A DNA stretch of 42,555 nt from assembly GCF_019331805.1 (NCBI RefSeq), contig NZ_JAHBBE010000022.1, forward strand, positions 1 to 42,555, in the 5' to 3' direction. This document shows positions 42,431 through 42,555 of this stretch, one piece after another (the stretch's first letter is position 1; the number at the start of each line of letters is the position of its first letter). Under the pieces are notes generated by a model. It had not been told where the DNA came from. It did not search any database and saw nothing but the letters and a program-made list of their open reading frames with translations. Position numbers and translations under genes: made by a program. This DNA comes from Bifidobacterium pongonis. GTDB lineage: Bacteria; Actinomycetota; Actinomycetes; Actinomycetales; Bifidobacteriaceae.

Positions 42431-42555
42431 GGTAGTGCCCGAAAAGTTGCGCACTTTGGATCATGGCCGTCCATGGCGCGATGATCAGTTCGCTTCCACG
42501 AGGTTGTCATCGAGCCGGGACATGTCCAGGTAGCGGCGGTTCGACCATTCGTTCG
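42431..42555 (-). mobile_element. end of an insertion sequence (partial)
   Basis: The terminal sequence GGTAGTGCCCGAAAAGTTGC starts at 42431. The first 54 bases are non-coding and are followed by the 3' end of a minus-strand ORF. The 15 outermost bases recur inverted at 41986-42000. The family is uncertain; the end resembles IS256/IS1249-type elements. The element continues beyond the window. Confidence 0.65.
42485..42555 (-). CDS. transposase, C-terminal end (partial)
   Basis: The last 22 codons of a minus-strand ORF (EWSNRRYLDMSRLDDNLVEA then stop TGA at 42485-42487). The position just inside the insertion-sequence end and the W-x-x-x-R-Y-L pattern suggest a mutator (IS256-like) transposase C-terminus. 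The remaining protein lies outside the window, so the family call is weak. Confidence 0.5.
   Translation of the reverse strand, partial: NEWSNRRYLDMSRLDDNLVEAN

Overview
The window looks like a bifidobacterial chromosome (Actinomycetota, high GC). The housekeeping genes and their order (pyk, terC-like, coaE-uvrB, rpsA, folD, a zinc-type ABC transporter, ispF, carD, glgB followed by a response regulator/histidine kinase pair) fit Bifidobacterium, as do the protein sequences, the many strong hairpin terminators and the LacI-type operator in front of pyk. The species cannot be fixed from sequence alone.

Left part (1-8.7 kb) is accessory. It has a HAD-fold protein, a two-gene unit of unknown function (the second member is a small Cys/His protein), a Bcp-type peroxiredoxin, an 801-residue multidomain protein of unknown function, a broken HipA/CtkA-like kinase gene, a TnpV-like protein and a DUF2335 membrane protein. 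A tRNA-Leu(CAA) with a short variable arm closes this part, followed by a lipoprotein gene and a Nudix protein with a degenerate Nudix box.

Centre (11-30.4 kb) is core. It holds pyk behind a LacI-family operator and a leader hairpin; a TerC-family membrane protein; the DNA repair/CoA pair coaE-uvrB; ribosomal protein S1; folD; a metal ABC transporter in two transcription units, the second behind a Zur-like box; ispF; carD; glgB; and a PhoPR-type two-component system.

Right part (30.4-42.5 kb) is envelope-related and then accessory. It holds a sortase-type surface protein, a DUF4012 membrane protein, a fused Wzz/BY-kinase with a C-terminal tyrosine cluster, a MATE exporter, YccF and a DUF4236 coiled-coil protein. 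The last 3 kb is AT-richer: a gene-poor stretch, an ApeA-like HEPN protein (candidate abortive-infection RNase), and an insertion-sequence end that has cut through another gene.

The most unusual structure is a 182-bp imperfect palindrome present twice (21604-21785 and 38126-38307). Each copy carries four copies of a GCTTATNTATGGCA motif, 42 bp apart within each arm, around an exact central dyad. I do not recognise this element. Other points of interest are the 801-residue protein, the ApeA-like gene, a 10-bp and a 5-bp degenerate tandem repeat in two intergenic regions, and the degenerate Nudix box.
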